Positions 32,653 through 41,778 of a stretch of DNA of 64,000 bases are shown here, piece after piece. The notes under the pieces are model-generated. The model was not told where the DNA came from. It ran no database searches and was given only the letters and a program-made list of their open reading frames with translations. Position 1 is the first letter of the stretch, and every line of letters starts with the position of its first letter. Source of the DNA: an uncultured Oscillospiraceae bacterium (GTDB taxonomy: Bacteria > Bacillota > Clostridia > Oscillospirales > Ruminococcaceae); assembly GCA_900546885.1 (NCBI GenBank), contig UREN01000002.1, positions 5,229 to 69,228 of the forward strand, read 5' to 3'. A program made the translations under genes and the position numbers.

Positions 32653-33562
32653 ATACACAGCCTGTGCGCAGGACGCCCTGCGCCGGGCCGACGCTGTGCT
32701 GAGTGGCGCTTTTCCAGACATGACGCGCAGTTTTTTGCAGCAGCTTTTTGCGCAGGGCCTTGTGCAATGCAATGGCGCCCGTGCTTCCAAAAGCTTAAAG
32801 GTAAAGGCGGGGGACGTGTTTCTTCTGGAGGTGCCGCAGGCAAAGCCGGTTGCCCTTGAAGCGCAGCCTCTTCCGCTGGATGTGGTGTATGAAGACGCTG
32901 ACCTTATTGTGGTCAATAAACCCAAGGGCATGGTGGTGCACCCGGCCGCAGGCAACCCGGACGGCACACTGGTGAACGCGCTGCTGCATCACTGCCGCGG
33001 GCAGCTTTCCGGCATCAACGGGGAAGAAAGGCCCGGCATTGTGCACCGCATCGATAAAGACACCAGCGGCCTTCTGGTGGCGGCCAAGACAAACGAGGCG
33101 CATGTGGGCCTTTCCGGGCAGTTTGCCGCACACAGCATCACACGGGTGTACCAGGCCGTGGTATATGGCGGTTTTTCACAGGATGACGGTGTTGTGGAGG
33201 GTTTGATTGGCCGCAGCCCGAAAGACAGAAAGAAAATGGCCGTGGTGGCGCAGAACGGGAAATATGCGTATACCGCTTACCATGTAGAACAGCGCTTTTG
33301 CGGCTTTACCCATATTTCTGTGCGCCTGAAAACCGGGCGCACGCACCAGATACGCGTGCATATGGCCAGCATTGGCCACCCGCTGGCCGGGGATGCGGTA
33401 TATGGCCCGCGGGCGTGCATTGCCAAACTGCAGGGCCAATGCCTGCATGCGGGGACACTGGGCTTTCTGCACCCGCGCACCGGGAAATACCTGGAATTCA
33501 CAAGCGCTTTGCCGGCATATTTCCAAAACTTTTTGCAGGAGCTTTCTCAAAAATCGTCATAA
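32639..33562 (+). CDS. rluD: RluD/RluA-family 23S rRNA pseudouridine synthase
   Basis: 307-residue pseudouridine synthase: N-terminal S4 domain (ADAVLSGAFPDMTRSFLQQLFAQGLVQ split over about 15-60) and catalytic domain with VVNKPKGMVVHPAAG, the catalytic Asp in HRIDKDTSGLL and LKTGRTHQIRVHMASIGHPLAGD. The pairing with lspA is standard in Firmicutes, where the gene is called rluD or ylyB. The exact target position cannot be set from sequence. Confidence 0.92.
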   Translation: MARLEYTACAQDALRRADAVLSGAFPDMTRSFLQQLFAQGLVQCNGARASKSLKVKAGDVFLLEVPQAKPVALEAQPLPLDVVYEDADLIVVNKPKGMVVHPAAGNPDGTLVNALLHHCRGQLSGINGEERPGIVHRIDKDTSGLLVAAKTNEAHVGLSGQFAAHSITRVYQAVVYGGFSQDDGVVEGLIGRSPKDRKKMAVVAQNGKYAYTAYHVEQRFCGFTHISVRLKTGRTHQIRVHMASIGHPLAGDAVYGPRACIAKLQGQCLHAGTLGFLHPRTGKYLEFTSALPAYFQNFLQELSQKSS

Positions 33563-33578
33563 AGAGGGATGTGCAGGG

Positions 33579-34406
33579 ATGATTGGAACATTGGATGAAC
33601 TGCTGGTGGTAAGCGATATTGATAACACGCTGCTGAACGCAGTGGAGGGCCTGCCCGAGGTGAACCGGGCCACGGTGCAGCTTTTTTCTTCCATGGGCGG
33701 CCGGTTTACAGTGGCCACCGGGCGCACGGTGGAATCTGTGCGCAGGTATTTGGGCGATGTTGCCATCAGCGCCCCGGTTATTGCGCTGGGCGGGGCCGTG
33801 ATTTATGATTTTGCGCAGGAACAATATATTCAAAACATCACCCTGAATAAAGAATCTGCCATGGCGGCCCTGCGGGAAGTGCAGCAGAATTTCCCGGGTG
33901 TGGGCATTGAGGTGATGACGGCGGACGGCGCCATTCAAATTGTGCAGGCGAATGAATATACCCATATGCACACCGTGCAGGAACGGCTTATCTATCTGCT
34001 GTGCCCGCTGGCAGATATCCGCCAGGAGTGGAACAAGGTGCTGTTTGCCGGGCCGCCGGAATTGATGCGCGCCGTTGCGGCATGGGCCGCGGACACCGAA
34101 TACCCGGACATCTATTTTGTTTCAACAAACGATATGTATTTCGAAGTTATGCCGCAGGGGGCGTCAAAAGGTCATGCGCTCAAGACGCTTTGTGAATATC
34201 TCAATATCCCGCCGGCCAATTCGGTTGCCATTGGCGATTATTACAACGATATTGAGCTGATGCGCGCGGCAGGCCATTCTGTGGCAATGGGAAACGCGCC
34301 AAAAGAGGTGCAGGTGGAAGCCGACGAGGTAACGGGCAACTGCATGGACGGCGGCGTGGCGCAGGTGCTGTACCGCCTGATAGACCAATACAGCGAGGCG
34401 AAGTAA
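33579..34406 (+). CDS. Cof-type HAD-IIB hydrolase
   Basis: 275-residue haloacid-dehalogenase phosphatase. Motif I VSDIDNTLL (nucleophile Asp near 12), motif II VATGRT, motif III lysine in GASKGHALKTL and motif IV GDYYNDIELM. The cap lies between motifs II and III (type IIB). The substrate is not predictable; sugar phosphates and riboflavin precursors are typical. It begins 16 bases after the rluD-type gene and is followed after one base by the ComEA-like gene. Confidence 0.88.
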   Translation: MIGTLDELLVVSDIDNTLLNAVEGLPEVNRATVQLFSSMGGRFTVATGRTVESVRRYLGDVAISAPVIALGGAVIYDFAQEQYIQNITLNKESAMAALREVQQNFPGVGIEVMTADGAIQIVQANEYTHMHTVQERLIYLLCPLADIRQEWNKVLFAGPPELMRAVAAWAADTEYPDIYFVSTNDMYFEVMPQGASKGHALKTLCEYLNIPPANSVAIGDYYNDIELMRAAGHSVAMGNAPKEVQVEADEVTGNCMDGGVAQVLYRLIDQYSEAK

Positions 34407-34407
34407 G

Positions 34408-34770
34408 ATGCGCGGGTTCTTGCGGCGCTGCGCCTTGCCCGCAAAATACATTGCGTTTTGCGGGGTGCTGGCCCTGGCCGTGCTGGCGGCGCTGGTGGTG
34501 GAATTGCCGCCGCTGTATCAAAATGTCCGGCCTGCTACGCCGCAGGCATATTTCTCGCACCCGGGCGGATATCTTGATATCAACACCGCCAATGCGGCCG
34601 AGCTTGAGCTGATAGAGGGCGTTGGGCCGGTAAAGGCGCAGCGCATTGTGGAATACCGCGAGGCCCACGGGCCGTTTGCCAGTGTGGAAGAGCTTGCGCT
34701 GGTGGATGGCATTTCGCAAAAAACGGTGTTGGCAGCGAAAGAGATGGCGGTTGCCTTACCGCCAGAGTAA
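34408..34770 (+). CDS. ComEA-like helix-hairpin-helix protein
   Basis: 120 residues: one membrane helix near the N-terminus (about 12-34) and a C-terminal DNA-binding double helix-hairpin-helix domain, LDINTANAAELELIEGVGPVKAQRIVEYR. It resembles the C-terminal half of ComEA, the DNA receptor of competence, but lacks the middle region of the Bacillus protein. comEC and comEB are not nearby, so a role in DNA uptake is only inferred. Confidence 0.83.
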   Translation: MRGFLRRCALPAKYIAFCGVLALAVLAALVVELPPLYQNVRPATPQAYFSHPGGYLDINTANAAELELIEGVGPVKAQRIVEYREAHGPFASVEELALVDGISQKTVLAAKEMAVALPPE

Positions 34771-34801
34771 GGCTTGCAGGGAAAAGGAGCGTGTGCCTGT
34801 T

Positions 34802-37006
34802 ATGGCAGAAAAAAACATGGAAGAAATGTTTATCAACCGTGAACTCAGCTGGCTGGCGTTCAACCGGCGCGTGCTGGACCTTGCCAAGGATAAGGCCGTG
34901 CCTTTGGGCGAGCAGCTGAAATTTGCAGGTATTTACGGCAGCAACCTGGATGAGTTTTTTATGGTGCGCGTGGGCTCTTTGTATGACCGCACCCTTTTGA
35001 AAGAAACGGCAAAAGAGAATAAAACGGGCATGACGCCGGCCCAGCAGATAGACGCCATTATGCCGGCCGTGCGCGAGCTGCAGGCACACTGCGATAAAAT
35101 TGTGGCAAAGCTGTATGACAATATTGCCCAGCACGGCCTGCAGAAGGTGAACTTTGAAAAGCTTTCCAAAAAGCAGGAGCATTTCTGGAAACGCTATTTC
35201 CTGCGCGAGATATTTCCCGTGCTCTCACCGCAAATTATCGACCGCAGGCACCCGTTTCCGTTTTTGCGCGGCGGGGAAAGCTATGTGGGCGCCACGCTGC
35301 ATGAAAAGGAAGGCACCGCGGCCCTGTTTGGCCTTGTGCCGCTGACAAGCCAGTTTCAGGAAGTGGTGTTCATTCCCGGCGAGAAGGGCGGCGTGGAATT
35401 TGCCCTGACGGATGAGCTTGTGCTTCATTTTGCAGAGCTTGCGTTCGGCAAGGTGCGCGTTGCTTCCCGCTGCGTGTTCCGCGTGACGCGCAACGCCGAC
35501 ATCACGGTGGACGAGGGTATGTTCGACCATGATGTGGATTACCGAGAAATCATGAGCGAACTTTTGAAAAAGCGCCGCAAGCTGGCGGCCGTCCGCCTGC
35601 AGGTGACGGCAAAGGCGCCGCAGGAGATTGTGGATTATCTTCGGGAAAAGCTGCTTTTGCCGGAAAAGCAGGTGTTTTTCCAAACGGCCCCGCTGGGCCT
35701 TTCGGTGGCGTTCAAATTGTCTGCCAAACTGGCCGCCGCCAACGACGCCTCGCTGTTTTACCCGCCCCGGCGCCCCATGCTGCCCCCGGCCGGGTTCTCT
35801 CTGTCACAGGCGGTGCGCCAGCAGGATGTGCTGCTGTCTTACCCGTACCAGAGCATCCGCCCGTTTATCGGCATGCTGTATCAGGCTGCGCGCGACCCGT
35901 CTGTCATCTCCATCAAGATGACATTATACCGGATGGCGCATGAGTCCAAAATCATCGAGACGCTTGTCAGCGCCGCCGAAAACGGCAAAGAAGTGGTTGC
36001 CATTGTGGAACTGCGCGCCCGCTTTGACGAGCAGAGCAACATCGATTATTCCAAACGCCTGGAAGAGGCGGGCTGCACCGTCATTTACGGGTTTGAAGAT
36101 TATAAGGTGCACTCCAAGCTTACGCTTATCACCCGCAAGCGGGATGGGAAGATTGAGTATATTTCCCAGATCGGCACGGGCAACTACAACGAGAAAACTT
36201 CGGAGCAATATACGGATCTCTCGTTCATCACAGCAGATCAGGAAATCGGCGCCGAGCTTGCCGCAGTGTTCAACAACCTTGCCGTAGAGCGCCTGACGGA
36301 CAACACCGGCGAGCTGCTGGTGGCACCCCTGTGCTTTAAAAGCGTGCTTTTGAAAGAGATGGACCGCGAGATAGAGGCCGCGCACAACGGCCGGCCGGCG
36401 CGCATCTGGCTGAAGTGCAATTCGGTAAGCGATAAAGATATTATCGAGCGGATATCGGCAGCCTCCTGCGCAGGCATCAGCGTGCGCATGATTGTGCGCG
36501 GCATTTGCTGCATCAAAGCCGGGGTGCCGGGCCTTACGGAGCACGTGACAGTGCGCAGCATTGTGGGGCGCTACCTTGAGCACGAGCGCGTGTATGTATT
36601 CGGCTGCGGCGCCGATACAAGGGTGTATATCGCTTCGGGCGATTTTCTCACCCGCAACACCGAGCGCCGGGTAGAGGTGGGCGTGCGCATTCGGGATGCG
36701 GCCATCAAAAAAGAGCTGCTGGATATGCTGGCCATGCAGCTTTCCGATAATGTAAACGCCCATGAGATGCGCCCGGATGGCACATACACCAAAGTGAAAC
36801 GCAAGGAGGGCCAGCCGCGCATTGACAGCCAGCTGGGCATGTATGCCATGCTGGAGCACGCGTGGCCCGCCATGCCCCAGGCCGGGTACCCGGCGGGAAA
36901 ACGCCCGGCAAAGCCCAGGGCGCGCAAAGCGGTAAGAAGGGCCAGGCAGGAAGGCAGCAAAAAGGCAGGGCTGCTGGGAACATTATCGGCCCTGTGGCGG
37001 CGCTAA
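34802..37006 (+). CDS. ppk1: Polyphosphate kinase 1
   Basis: Makes polyphosphate from ATP reversibly. N domain starts FINRELSWLAFNRRVLDLA; head domain to about 315; catalytic phospholipase-D-like C1/C2 domains with the autophosphorylated His in YKVHSKLTLI (about 436) and the second His in HERVYVFG. Full length at 734 residues, plus a basic C-terminal tail of about 50 residues rich in Lys/Arg/Pro that is unusual for the family. ATG 34802 has AAGGAG twelve bases upstream. A terminator follows. Confidence 0.95.
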   Translation: MAEKNMEEMFINRELSWLAFNRRVLDLAKDKAVPLGEQLKFAGIYGSNLDEFFMVRVGSLYDRTLLKETAKENKTGMTPAQQIDAIMPAVRELQAHCDKIVAKLYDNIAQHGLQKVNFEKLSKKQEHFWKRYFLREIFPVLSPQIIDRRHPFPFLRGGESYVGATLHEKEGTAALFGLVPLTSQFQEVVFIPGEKGGVEFALTDELVLHFAELAFGKVRVASRCVFRVTRNADITVDEGMFDHDVDYREIMSELLKKRRKLAAVRLQVTAKAPQEIVDYLREKLLLPEKQVFFQTAPLGLSVAFKLSAKLAAANDASLFYPPRRPMLPPAGFSLSQAVRQQDVLLSYPYQSIRPFIGMLYQAARDPSVISIKMTLYRMAHESKIIETLVSAAENGKEVVAIVELRARFDEQSNIDYSKRLEEAGCTVIYGFEDYKVHSKLTLITRKRDGKIEYISQIGTGNYNEKTSEQYTDLSFITADQEIGAELAAVFNNLAVERLTDNTGELLVAPLCFKSVLLKEMDREIEAAHNGRPARIWLKCNSVSDKDIIERISAASCAGISVRMIVRGICCIKAGVPGLTEHVTVRSIVGRYLEHERVYVFGCGADTRVYIASGDFLTRNTERRVEVGVRIRDAAIKKELLDMLAMQLSDNVNAHEMRPDGTYTKVKRKEGQPRIDSQLGMYAMLEHAWPAMPQAGYPAGKRPAKPRARKAVRRARQEGSKKAGLLGTLSALWRR

Positions 37007-37051
37007 GCTCATGCGAAAACACCGTCAAAAAAACAGATAACAAACAACCGG

Positions 37052-37095
37052 CCTGCGGCGCTGCCTATGCTTTAGGCAGCGCCGCAGGTTTTGTT
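37052..37095 (+). terminator. Terminator after ppk1
   Basis: Perfect 15-base arms CCTGCGGCGCTGCCT and AGGCAGCGCCGCAGG with a seven-base loop, then TTTTGTT. Confidence 0.9.
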
Positions 37096-37179
37096 CTGCC
37101 CAAACGGGCAGCGTCATATACTGATGCAGATACCCTGTGCAGTGCCCGCAGGAAGAATCTGAAGAGGGAAGTGGCGAAG

Positions 37180-37980
37180 ATGTGGGAAAAGCAGACGGAA
37201 GCACAAACGATATGGCAACCCGCGAAAAAGAGTGGCCGGCAAAGTGAAAAAACGCAGGACCCTCTGCTTTTGGTTCAGCTTTTGCTGTGTGTGGCGGCGG
37301 TGGCATTCGCCATTTTGGCCAAAAGCATGGATGCAGGCTTCCTTCCGCAGCTTTCGCAGGCGATGGACGCCGTGTTGTCGCAAGGTGTGGATTTTTCGCA
37401 GGAAAACATGTTTGCCCATTTTGCCGGCGGCATGGTGGACGGCCTGCGGGAAAGCGCACGCCAGGTGATGGCACAGCTGGACGGGGCGGCGCAGACGGCA
37501 TCTTCTGCGCCTGCACAGGGCGGATATTTGCCCGTGCAAAAGGATGATACGCCTCCGGAGGGGTTCTCCATGGATGCCTATGTGCCCAAACAGCCGCTTT
37601 ACAGCCCGGTGCAGGGCACGCTCACCTCCGGGTACGGCTATCGGGATAACCCTGTGAACGGGCAGGAGGATTTTCATGCAGGGCTGGACATCGCCGTGGC
37701 CGAGGGCACCCCTGTGCACTGTGCGCAGGACGGCCAGGTGGTGCAGGCCGGTTTTAACAGCATACGCGGCAACTACATCATTGTGCGCCATACAGACGGG
37801 CTGCAAACGCTGTATCAGCATCTGGCGTGCGGCTTTGTGCGTGCGGGCGAGGGGGTTACACGGGGGCAGGTGATTGCCAGTGCGGGCTCTACGGGAATGT
37901 CAACCGGCGCGCACCTTCACTTTGAGCTGATTTATAATGGCGTGCGGTACGACCCATCTGCCGCGCTTTTGGCCTCATGA
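37180..37980 (+). CDS. SpoIVFA-like M23 metallopeptidase-domain membrane protein
   Basis: 266 residues: cytoplasmic N-terminus, one membrane helix (about 29-48), a linker, and a C-terminal LytM/M23 domain with GYGYRDNPVNGQEDFHAGLDIA (split here by context), the HxxxD motif and HLHFEL, so the zinc site looks intact. The size, topology and coupling by a four-base overlap to an M50 protease gene match spoIVFA-spoIVFB, in which SpoIVFA holds the protease inactive in the outer forespore membrane until a signal arrives. The ATG at 37180 lies after GAGGGA. A SpoIIQ-like role is the alternative. Confidence 0.75.
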   Translation: MWEKQTEAQTIWQPAKKSGRQSEKTQDPLLLVQLLLCVAAVAFAILAKSMDAGFLPQLSQAMDAVLSQGVDFSQENMFAHFAGGMVDGLRESARQVMAQLDGAAQTASSAPAQGGYLPVQKDDTPPEGFSMDAYVPKQPLYSPVQGTLTSGYGYRDNPVNGQEDFHAGLDIAVAEGTPVHCAQDGQVVQAGFNSIRGNYIIVRHTDGLQTLYQHLACGFVRAGEGVTRGQVIASAGSTGMSTGAHLHFELIYNGVRYDPSAALLAS

Positions 37981-38564
37981 ACCGCCATGCCGGGGCAAAC
38001 GGCGTTTTGCTGCTGGCAGCCCTTTCTGCCGGGCTGCTGTTTGACCCAATGGGCATTTTGCGCATGGCTTTGGCGGCAAGCGTGATGCACGAGGCCGGGC
38101 ACGTCCTTGCCTACGTGCTGTGCACACACAACATGCCCAGGCTGGCGCCGTCGCTGGGCGGGGTAAGCCTGTGCATGGACAGAATGCTTGCGCGCAGGCA
38201 GGAGCTTGCCGTAGTGTGCGCCGGCCCGCTGGTAAATTTGATTTGCGCAGCGGGATTGTTTTGGGCGGCATGGCAAAAAGCCAGCTATGGCGTCTATTTT
38301 TTTGCCGCGGTGCACCTGTGCATGGGCCTGTATAACTGCCTGCCGTTCGGCGTGCTGGATGGTGCGCGCCTGCTGGCCCTGATGGTGCCGGCGCAGGGGC
38401 TGCCTGCCCTGGCGCGCATACAGCACGCCCTGCTGGAGGCGTTTTTTCTGCTGGCGGGTTTGGCGGCGCTGCTGGCGCCACTGCCTTTTCAGGCGCGCTG
38501 TGCGGCGGCGCTGGCACCATGTTACCTTTTGGCACAGCAGCTGCCTGGCAAGCGGGCAGAGTAA
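37977..38564 (+). CDS. SpoIVFB-like site-2 protease (M50)
   Basis: 195-residue membrane protein with about five helices. HEAGH near residue 35 gives two zinc ligands and the catalytic Glu; NCLPFGVLDGARLLAL near 120 gives the third. No PDZ domain, unlike the rseP product upstream in this window, and no CBS domain. SpoIVFB of Bacillus cleaves pro-SigK in the mother cell. Its coupling to the M23 gene and its place just before the TIGR03960-type gene match the clostridial spoIVFB locus. Whether pro-SigK exists in this organism is unknown here. Confidence 0.77.
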   Translation: MNRHAGANGVLLLAALSAGLLFDPMGILRMALAASVMHEAGHVLAYVLCTHNMPRLAPSLGGVSLCMDRMLARRQELAVVCAGPLVNLICAAGLFWAAWQKASYGVYFFAAVHLCMGLYNCLPFGVLDGARLLALMVPAQGLPALARIQHALLEAFFLLAGLAALLAPLPFQARCAAALAPCYLLAQQLPGKRAE

Positions 38565-38609
38565 GGCGCGGCGTTTAAATTTTCCATTTTGGTGCAGCGT
38601 TGTGTGCGG

Positions 38610-38638
38610 TTGCATGATTTGCAGTATCCTGCTATAAT
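38610..38638 (+). promoter_or_regulatory. Promoter of the radical SAM gene
   Basis: TTGCAT, 17 bases, perfect TATAAT; predicted start near 38645, about 68 bases before the start codon. Confidence 0.85.
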
Positions 38639-38712
38639 AATCACGATTTTCCGCTGATTTGCCCGCAAAGATGCGCTTTGCGGGCCGCGGGTGCTGGGAA
38701 GAGGTTGCAGGA

Positions 38713-40560
38713 ATGCCAGATTTGAATGAATTGAGACAAGCCCTTTTGAAGGTGCAAAAACCTGCGCGCTACACCGGCGGGGAGCCGGGCTGCGTGTACA
38801 AAGACAAAAAGGATGTGCAGCTGCGGTTTGCGTTCTGTTTTCCGGACACCTATGAGGTGGGTATGTCCTTTTTGGGGATGAAGATTTTATACGAGATTTT
38901 GAACGACCGCAAAGAGTTTTGGTGCGAGCGCGTTTTCATGCCGTGGGTGGACATGAAAGCAGAGATGGAACGCCAGAACATTCCTTTGTATGCGCTGGAA
39001 AGCAAAGACCCTCTTTCAGAATTTGATGTGGTGGGCTTTACACTGCAGTACGAGCTTTCCTACACCAATATCCTTGCCATGCTGCAGCTTGGCGGCATTC
39101 CGCTTCTGGCCAGCCAGCGAGGGGAAGACGCACCCTTTGTGGTGGCGGGCGGCCCCTGTGCCTGCAACGCCGAGCCCCTGGCCGATTTCTTCGATTTGTT
39201 TATGCTGGGCGAGGGGGAAGTGCAGCTTCCAGATGTGTGTGACACCATCCTGGAAGGGCGCAGAGCCGGGCTTTGCAAGCATGACATTCTGGTGAAGCTG
39301 GCGCAGATACCGGGCGTGTATGTGCCAAAGCTGTATGAGGTATCATATCTCCCGGATGGACGGGTGGAAAAAGTTACCCCGCGCTGCGGCGCACCCGCTG
39401 TAGTGACAAAGGCTATTCTGCCCGATATGAACGCGCAGCCGCTTCCGCGCAACTTTGTGGTGCCCATGATTGGTGCTGTGCATGACCGTGCACAAATTGA
39501 AGTGCTGCGCGGATGTGTGCGCGGGTGCCGTTTTTGCCAGGCCGGTTTTTTGTACCGGCCCATGCGCCAGCGGGACGCAGGCATGCTCAGTGAAGCGGGC
39601 CGCGTATTGTGCGAGAACACCGGCTATGACGAAATTTCGCTTACCAGCCTTTCCACCAGTGACCACGGCCAGCTGGAAGAACTGCTGGACGATATGCTGG
39701 AATGGACGGGCAAAGAGCATGTGAGCATGTCGCTGCCCAGCCTGCGCATTGATAACTTTTCACAGTCTCTGGTGGAAAAAACCTCTCGCGTGCGCAAAAG
39801 CGGCCTTACCTTTGCGCCGGAGGCCGGCACACAGCGCCTGCGGGATGTTATCAATAAGAATGTCACCATGGAAGAGATAGAAAAAACCTGCACTCTTGCC
39901 TTTGATGCGGGCTATACTTCGGTGAAGCTGTATTTTATGATGGGTCTGCCCACCGAGACGCTGGAGGATATTGAGGGCATTGCCCAGACGGCACAGCGCG
40001 TGGTGGAGCTGTTTTACCAGAACCCGAACCGACCAAAAGGCAAAAGCGTGCAGGTGTCCATCAGTGTGGCATGCTTTGTGCCAAAGCCGCACACACCGTT
40101 CGAGTTTGTGCCGCAGGACACGCAGGAGGCCCTGCAAAAGAAGCAGCAGCACCTTTTGCACAGTGTAAAAAGCAGAAAGATCAGCGTCAGCTACCACGAC
40201 AGCCGCACCAGTTTTCTGGAGGCGGTGTTCGCCAAAGGGGACAGACGGCTTGGCGCCGTGCTGCTGGAGGCATTCCGCCGCGGCTGCTATTTCGACAGCT
40301 GGGAAGAGCATTTCCATTTTGACACATGGATGCAGGTGTTTCGCGATATGGGGGTAGACCCCGCCTTTTATGCCAACCGCGCGCTTGGCTTTGACGAGAC
40401 GCTGCCCTGGGACCATCTGGATTACGGCGTCACCAAACAGTATCTCATCCGCGAGTACGAAAAGGCGATGCAGGCGCGCACCACACAGCCGTGCAACCGC
40501 GCGTGTGCGGGCTGCGGCGCAAATAACCTGTTGGGGAGGGCTTGCTTTGACTACCGTTAG
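38713..40560 (+). CDS. TIGR03960-type B12-binding radical SAM protein
   Basis: 615 residues. N-terminal B12-binding-like domain (about 50-190), radical SAM core with GCVRGCRFCQAG (cysteines about 268, 272 and 275), SLPSLRIDNFS and FAPEAGTQRLRDVINK, then a C-terminal region ending in CNRACAGCGANN. The family is always next to a DUF2344/TIGR03936 gene and often fused with it, as here where the next gene overlaps. The reaction is not established; tRNA or ribosome modification has been suggested because of linkage to RNase G and ribosomal genes. ATG 38713 has a purine-rich site upstream. Confidence 0.9.
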   Translation: MPDLNELRQALLKVQKPARYTGGEPGCVYKDKKDVQLRFAFCFPDTYEVGMSFLGMKILYEILNDRKEFWCERVFMPWVDMKAEMERQNIPLYALESKDPLSEFDVVGFTLQYELSYTNILAMLQLGGIPLLASQRGEDAPFVVAGGPCACNAEPLADFFDLFMLGEGEVQLPDVCDTILEGRRAGLCKHDILVKLAQIPGVYVPKLYEVSYLPDGRVEKVTPRCGAPAVVTKAILPDMNAQPLPRNFVVPMIGAVHDRAQIEVLRGCVRGCRFCQAGFLYRPMRQRDAGMLSEAGRVLCENTGYDEISLTSLSTSDHGQLEELLDDMLEWTGKEHVSMSLPSLRIDNFSQSLVEKTSRVRKSGLTFAPEAGTQRLRDVINKNVTMEEIEKTCTLAFDAGYTSVKLYFMMGLPTETLEDIEGIAQTAQRVVELFYQNPNRPKGKSVQVSISVACFVPKPHTPFEFVPQDTQEALQKKQQHLLHSVKSRKISVSYHDSRTSFLEAVFAKGDRRLGAVLLEAFRRGCYFDSWEEHFHFDTWMQVFRDMGVDPAFYANRALGFDETLPWDHLDYGVTKQYLIREYEKAMQARTTQPCNRACAGCGANNLLGRACFDYR

Positions 40561-41206
40561 GGTGTGGTTTACCAAAACTGGTGAAGCGGCATATATCTCT
40601 CTGCTGGACCTTCAGCGCGTGATGCAGCGCGCGCTGAAGCGCGCAAGGCTGCCCGTATGGTATACACAGGGCTTTAACCCTCATATCTATATGACGTTTG
40701 CCGCCCCGCTTGCTCTTGGCCAGGAGAGCCTGGTGGAATCGCTGGATTGCAAGATGGAGCCTCTTCCGGAAAATTGGCAACAGGCGTGCGCGGCCCTGCA
40801 GGCGTGCCTGCCTGCGGGCATATGCGCTGTAAAGATAGAGCCGGCAGGGATGGACCCCTCTGAAATTGCCAGCGCCGTATATGAGGTGCGTTACCCTGTT
40901 CAAATGCGGCAGGATGTGCTGCGTGCCGTGCAGGCATATAACACCGTTCCACAGGCCCTGGCAGAGAAGAAGGGCAAAAAGGGGAAAATAAAACAGATAG
41001 ACCTGAAACAGTATCTTCCGGCTTTGGAAGTGCAGGAAAAGGACGGCGCAGTGTTTTTTTCGGTGCAGCTGCCGGCCGGGAACACACTTACTGTGAACCC
41101 TGCCCTGCTGCTGGATTTTTTGGAAAACGAGGCCGGCCTGCCGTTGGGCGCCCCGCGCATTCTGCGTGTGGCCCTGAAAACACAGAGCAATGAAAATTTC
41201 TGTTGA
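40547..41206 (+). CDS. DUF2344 (TIGR03936) protein
   Basis: 219-residue partner of the TIGR03960 radical SAM protein, recognisable from RVWFTKTGEAAYISLLDLQRVMQRALKRA (start), YTQGFNPHIYMTFAAPLALG and a basic KKGKKGKIKQIDLKQYL stretch. Function unknown; the invariant coupling implies a shared complex or reaction. TTG 40547 with GGGGAGGG six bases upstream is the best start; it overlaps the previous gene by 14 bases. The rng gene that often follows in other clostridia is absent; rplS comes next. Confidence 0.85.
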   Translation: MTTVRVWFTKTGEAAYISLLDLQRVMQRALKRARLPVWYTQGFNPHIYMTFAAPLALGQESLVESLDCKMEPLPENWQQACAALQACLPAGICAVKIEPAGMDPSEIASAVYEVRYPVQMRQDVLRAVQAYNTVPQALAEKKGKKGKIKQIDLKQYLPALEVQEKDGAVFFSVQLPAGNTLTVNPALLLDFLENEAGLPLGAPRILRVALKTQSNENFC

Positions 41207-41212
41207 TTTTCC

Positions 41213-41241
41213 TTGCATTGCATACTCTTTTGTGGTATTAT
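41213..41241 (+). promoter_or_regulatory. Promoter of rplS
   Basis: TTGCAT, 17 bases, TATTAT; predicted start near 41248, giving a leader of about 110 bases. The leader has a short GC-rich hairpin near 41254-41275 and could be an L19-leader type autoregulatory element, but I could not confirm the fold. Confidence 0.75.
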
Positions 41242-41356
41242 ATTTTAGCGTTATGCCGCTGTGCCAACAGCGGGGTTAATGTATCATCATTAAACGGACA
41301 GTCCTCTGCCGGTGTGCCGGGTATGAATGTCTCTCAAAACATGGAGGAAATGAAAA

Positions 41357-41698
41357 ATGGACGCAATGAAACTGATGACCGAGGGCATGCTCAAAGAGAA
41401 CCGGCCCGTGTTTAATGTGGGCGACACCGTGCGTGTGTCTGTGCGCATCAAAGAGGGCGAGCGCGAGCGTATCCAGGCCTTTGAGGGCACTGTGATTGCG
41501 AAGCGCCACGGCGGCATCCAAGAGACGTTTACCGTTCGCCGTTCTTCCTACGGCGTGGGTGTAGAGCGTGTGTTCCCCGTGAACTCCCCGTTTGTGGAAA
41601 AGGTGGAAGTGGTGCGCAAGGGCAAGGTGCGCCGCGCCAAACTGTTCTACCTGCGCAACCGCACGGGCAAGGCTGCCAAGGTCAAAGAGCAGCTGTGA
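41357..41698 (+). CDS. rplS: Ribosomal protein L19
   Basis: 113-residue large-subunit protein at the interface with the small subunit. Recognised from [29 protein letters not shown] (in two parts), the loop [25 protein letters not shown] and [26 protein letters not shown] lies upstream of ATG 41357. Own promoter; a strong terminator separates it from lepB. Confidence 0.97.
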   Translation: MDAMKLMTEGMLKENRPVFNVGDTVRVSVRIKEGERERIQAFEGTVIAKRHGGIQETFTVRRSSYGVGVERVFPVNSPFVEKVEVVRKGKVRRAKLFYLRNRTGKAAKVKEQL

Positions 41699-41715
41699 TT
41701 TGTGGCTATCGAAAG

Positions 41716-41746
41716 AAAGGGAGAATGGTTGCATTCTCCCTTTTTT
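41716..41746 (+). terminator. Terminator between rplS and lepB
   Basis: Perfect 12-base arms AAAGGGAGAATG and CATTCTCCCTTT with a four-base loop and a T run at 41741-41746. lepB starts only 33 bases later without an obvious promoter, so it probably depends on read-through. Confidence 0.85.
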
Positions 41747-41778
41747 CCGTATTCTGCTGAAAGGAGGCGCACGGGCAA

